Shown here: positions 3,757 through 6,074 of the stretch, one piece after another | Numbering within the stretch: position 1 is the first letter of the stretch | How the letters are laid out: each line of letters opens with the position of its first letter | Assembly: GCA_016550425.1 (NCBI GenBank) | Contig: JABXGS010000219.1 | Span: 1 to 6,074 of the forward strand | Direction of reading: 5' to 3' | Source: an archaeon | GTDB taxonomy: Archaea; Asgardarchaeota; Hermodarchaeia; Hermodarchaeales; Hermodarchaeaceae | Length of the DNA: 6,074 nt | Translations under genes and position numbers: made by a program | The notes under the pieces: model-generated | What the model saw: the letters and a program-made list of their open reading frames with translations, nothing else | Told to the model about the DNA's origin: nothing | Databases searched by the model: none

Positions 3757-6074
3757 ATCTTCTAAGAAAAACATGGATGAATCACCAGGATTGTTAGGCG
3801 ACTCCTTTGGTGAACTAGAGTTCTTATTTACGGGTACAAGACATCCCTGCTCATGGAGTTCATCAAGCGCATTAGCAATATCAAATTTCTTCTTAGCATC
3901 GAATTTTTCGATGGCTTTAACAAACAGTTGAGGTAAGTAGAGGTGCCCTTCTTCATTGGCCAGCTTCACAGCAAGGTCATAAATTTTGCGTGAGAATCCT
4001 CTCGGTGGCGCCTGTACACACTCATAAGCTAGAAGCAATTCACCATGAAAGCTTTCTTCAACAACTTCAGAGCCAGGGTCAAAAACATCAATCCGTCCAT
4101 CAAAGGATGCCAGCTCTTCTCCAAAGCGGTTCTCGAACGCTCCAGTAAATTGCGCTAAGGATTGGGTGAGAACTTCGCTTGGAGAGGAATCAAGAATTAG
4201 AACACTGACGATATATTGCCCCTCGCGGAGGCTCAGATGCAAATCTTTGTAATGAATATCGCGGAGCTGGGATTCCCGATCAACTTCACCGGAGAGTTCG
4301 CTGTAAAACGAGTTCACCGCCGATATGAAACCAGATAGAAGGGTACTTGGCATCTCGCCTCCAGCGAAATCATAGGTGAAAATGGGTAATCCGGTTTTCG
4401 AGTAGGTGACAAACAGCGCGCGTAAATCCATTAGTCCCATCATTCGTTGCACCCATTGACTTGCACTCTGCTCAAGGGCTTGTTGTTGCGCAAGGCGTTT
4501 CGGTTTTACACGTTTCGCATAATATGTCCAAGCAATAATGATGATAATGATGAACAGCACAATGAATGGAAGAAGGGCGAAAAGAAGTTCTAACCACCAA
4601 GGAGGTGGCTGAAATTGTGAAATCACTTCGGAAATAATTGCTGCAGTTAATCCAATTTCTCGAGTACCATTGTAGACAGCTCTAGACCAAAGATAGGGCG
4701 TATTATCATTATTAGTCCAGAAATCAGGCGGGTAGGAGGGAAGTTGAACTAAGACAATATAGGATCCCAAAAGATCGGTTGTCACAATCTGGGAATACAA
4801 TATTTGGTCAGTACCATTTCCATAATGAATCCAAACCGTCAGATTAACATCTGCTCCGGTAATCGGTGAACTATTGGCAAATGCTAAAACAACGGTCACT
4901 GATACCTCAAGCCCATCTCGTATGTTATTGGGCGCCGGAAGAATTACTGTTAGAATCGACTCGTATTTCGCTAATACCACGAAATTCAAGTTTACTGTCT
5001 GATTTTCATAATTCAATCGCTGTGCATAAACAATCAATGAATACACTGAGACGGGAACATCAGTTAGATTCAACGTTAGTTGGTACACACCATTTCCCAG
5101 ATCAATAAGAGGATAGGACACACTTTGAAAGACTGCCCAAACAGTAGCTCCATCAATTCCAAGACTATTGCTGGTATCCCAAAAGGTCACCTCAAATACG
5201 AAAGTTTCATTTTCGTATTCACTCGGTGAATACTCTCCATCCTGCGGAGTAAGTGAGGTAGCCCACACCAAGTAGAAGGTCTCGCTAAAGTATTGAATAT
5301 CATAATTTTGAGCACTAATGTTGAAATTAATAGTCCACCATCCCACTGTGGAACCTGTGGTAATACAGCGAAGTGTGTAAGTACCATCTAAATTATCGTC
5401 GAAGCTGATGCTCGACCAGTTCCCTTGAATCGTCGCTCCCATAACTCCCTGGGCGGATATATCCTGGTATGTCACTAGAAGCTCAAATGGCGCATTATAC
5501 ACAACGGGAGTTGACGAGAGAATTGTAACCATAATCGTGGTTGACCGTAAATTCACATCCACAAGCGTATCATATGTTGAATCTTCATAGCCACCAAGGG
5601 AAGCAGTCAAAGTGATGTTAAAGGTAGCTGGGCTGCCACTCACATTGAGGATAAATCGCACATGATAGGTTCCATTTAACAAATCAAAGACAGCAAAACC
5701 ACTGAATGGGGCATCATCAAGCAGGCACGAGATTGTCGCCCCTGTGATACCCGTTGCATCAGATTGTTTCCGGTAGGTGATTGTGACATTAAACGGCTCA
5801 CCACCATCCACGCTAGCTGGTGCACTTCCTGTAATCGTGGTGGGTTCCCCTTCAACCGTCAGAGTCACTAACAAGATATTCTCTTGAATGTACATTCCGG
5901 GTTTCGAAGCATTTACCACCAGGTTATGGGTGCCCACGCCCAGAACCATGCCATCTAAGAGAATTGAATAGTTCCCCCCTCCCACTTCAGAAAGCCAACT
6001 GAAATATCCCGGCTCCGTGATGTTCACTAATGCCAATTCAATTCCTCCTTCTCCAAGAGGCGTGAGAATCGAGT
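3751..6074 (-). CDS. Receptor-like single-pass membrane protein: Ig-like modules, TM helix, longin-like and winged-helix-like cytosolic domains (N-terminus outside window)
   Basis: I do not recognise a named gene. The frame stays open to the window edge, giving 773 visible residues. A TTG at 6036 preceded by GGAGG could look like a start, but those bases are Gly-Gly codons, no signal peptide follows, and the protein begins mid-module, so the gene almost certainly extends upstream. Numbering from that TTG: four Ig-like beta modules lie at about 64-475, with 16 N-x-S/T sites before the membrane. A hydrophobic helix spans about 481-506 (Trp-rich front edge, run of Ile) and is followed by a positive KRVKPKR stop-transfer. 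A longin/roadblock-like domain is at about 534-655 (LRALFVTYSKTGLPIFTYDF, LLSGFISAVNSF, FENRFGEELASFDG). A helical winged-helix-like part is at about 678-736, with a Ser/Asn/Pro tail to 761. Topology is N-out, C-in. Sensing or adhesion coupled to a GTPase-related cytosolic module is inference; the longin assignment rests on pattern only. Confidence 0.8.
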   Translation of the reverse strand, partial: SILTPLGEGGIELALVNITEPGYFSWLSEVGGGNYSILLDGMVLGVGTHNLVVNASKPGMYIQENILLVTLTVEGEPTTITGSAPASVDGGEPFNVTITYRKQSDATGITGATISCLLDDAPFSGFAVFDLLNGTYHVRFILNVSGSPATFNITLTASLGGYEDSTYDTLVDVNLRSTTIMVTILSSTPVVYNAPFELLVTYQDISAQGVMGATIQGNWSSISFDDNLDGTYTLRCITTGSTVGWWTINFNISAQNYDIQYFSETFYLVWATSLTPQDGEYSPSEYENETFVFEVTFWDTSNSLGIDGATVWAVFQSVSYPLIDLGNGVYQLTLNLTDVPVSVYSLIVYAQRLNYENQTVNLNFVVLAKYESILTVILPAPNNIRDGLEVSVTVVLAFANSSPITGADVNLTVWIHYGNGTDQILYSQIVTTDLLGSYIVLVQLPSYPPDFWTNNDNTPYLWSRAVYNGTREIGLTAAIISEVISQFQPPPWWLELLFALLPFIVLFIIIIIIAWTYYAKRVKPKRLAQQQALEQSASQWVQRMMGLMDLRALFVTYSKTGLPIFTYDFAGGEMPSTLLSGFISAVNSFYSELSGEVDRESQLRDIHYKDLHLSLREGQYIVSVLILDSSPSEVLTQSLAQFTGAFENRFGEELASFDGRIDVFDPGSEVVEESFHGELLLAYECVQAPPRGFSRKIYDLAVKLANEEGHLYLPQLFVKAIEKFDAKKKFDIANALDELHEQGCLVPVNKNSSSPKESPNNPGDSSMFFLEDS
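4612..5847 (-). repeat. Four diverged Ig-like ectodomain modules
   Basis: The modules run at about 5847-5548, 5547-5263, 5262-4972 and 4971-4612 in reading order, each about 95-120 residues. Each has a strand of the form F-x-V-T-Y/F, then a turn resembling G-I-x-G-A-T/D-V (GITGATI, GVMGATI, GIDGATV, PITGADV), then in the first three an N/D-G-T/V-Y strand (NGTYHV, DGTYTL, NGVYQL), and a closing strand. The first three also have a tyrosine motif (GGYED, QNYDI, LNYEN). A further partial module precedes them (5848-6074). No repeat is visible at DNA level, so the duplication is old. The last module is the most diverged and nearest the membrane. Confidence 0.65.

Noticed and set aside
4535..4556. 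Short ATG/ATA-type simple repeat
   Set aside because: It is the reverse of isoleucine codons in the membrane helix, so coding explains it.

Overview
The window is archaeal. It encodes archaeal/eukaryotic-type translation and ribosome-biogenesis proteins (aIF1A, NMD3, aIF2-beta, Nep1), a DUF424 protein and an RPA32-like OB-fold protein. TATA-like boxes sit at archaeal distances from start codons. GC content looks moderate by eye. The largest gene encodes a surface receptor-like protein whose cytosolic part looks like a longin fold, and aIF2-beta carries a eukaryote-like lysine-rich tail. Together these make an Asgard archaeon (perhaps Thorarchaeia-like) my best guess. That is inference; no marker here proves the lineage.

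All seven genes are on the minus strand, so transcription runs from high to low coordinates. In that order they are: (1) a large single-pass membrane protein (6074 to 3751), cut by the right edge, with Ig-like extracellular modules, one membrane span, a longin-like domain, a winged-helix-like domain and a Ser/Asn/Pro-rich tail; (2) an OB-fold plus winged-helix ssDNA-binding protein (3647 to 2877); (3) aIF2-beta with a 55-residue Lys/Thr/Ala tail (2741 to 2133); (4) a DUF424 protein (2107 to 1808); (5) NMD3 (1801 to 719); (6) aIF1A (663 to 316); (7) the N-terminal part of the 18S/16S rRNA methyltransferase Nep1 (280 to 1), cut by the left edge.

Genes 3 to 7 form a tight information-processing cluster with gaps of 6 to 55 nt. 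aIF2-beta and aIF1A act in translation initiation (delivery of initiator tRNA and decoding at the P/A sites). NMD3 is a large-subunit maturation factor, and Nep1 modifies and helps assemble the small subunit. DUF424 has no known function, but its gene sits 6 nt ahead of nmd3. TATA-like boxes before aIF2-beta and aIF1A suggest that the cluster has at least two promoters. The box before aIF2-beta would give a leaderless mRNA.

The gaps are short (135 nt at most). Apart from the promoter-like and T-tract signals listed, I see no RNA gene, CRISPR array, mobile element or credible plus-strand gene. The strongest leads are the longin-bearing receptor and the lysine-rich tail of aIF2-beta.
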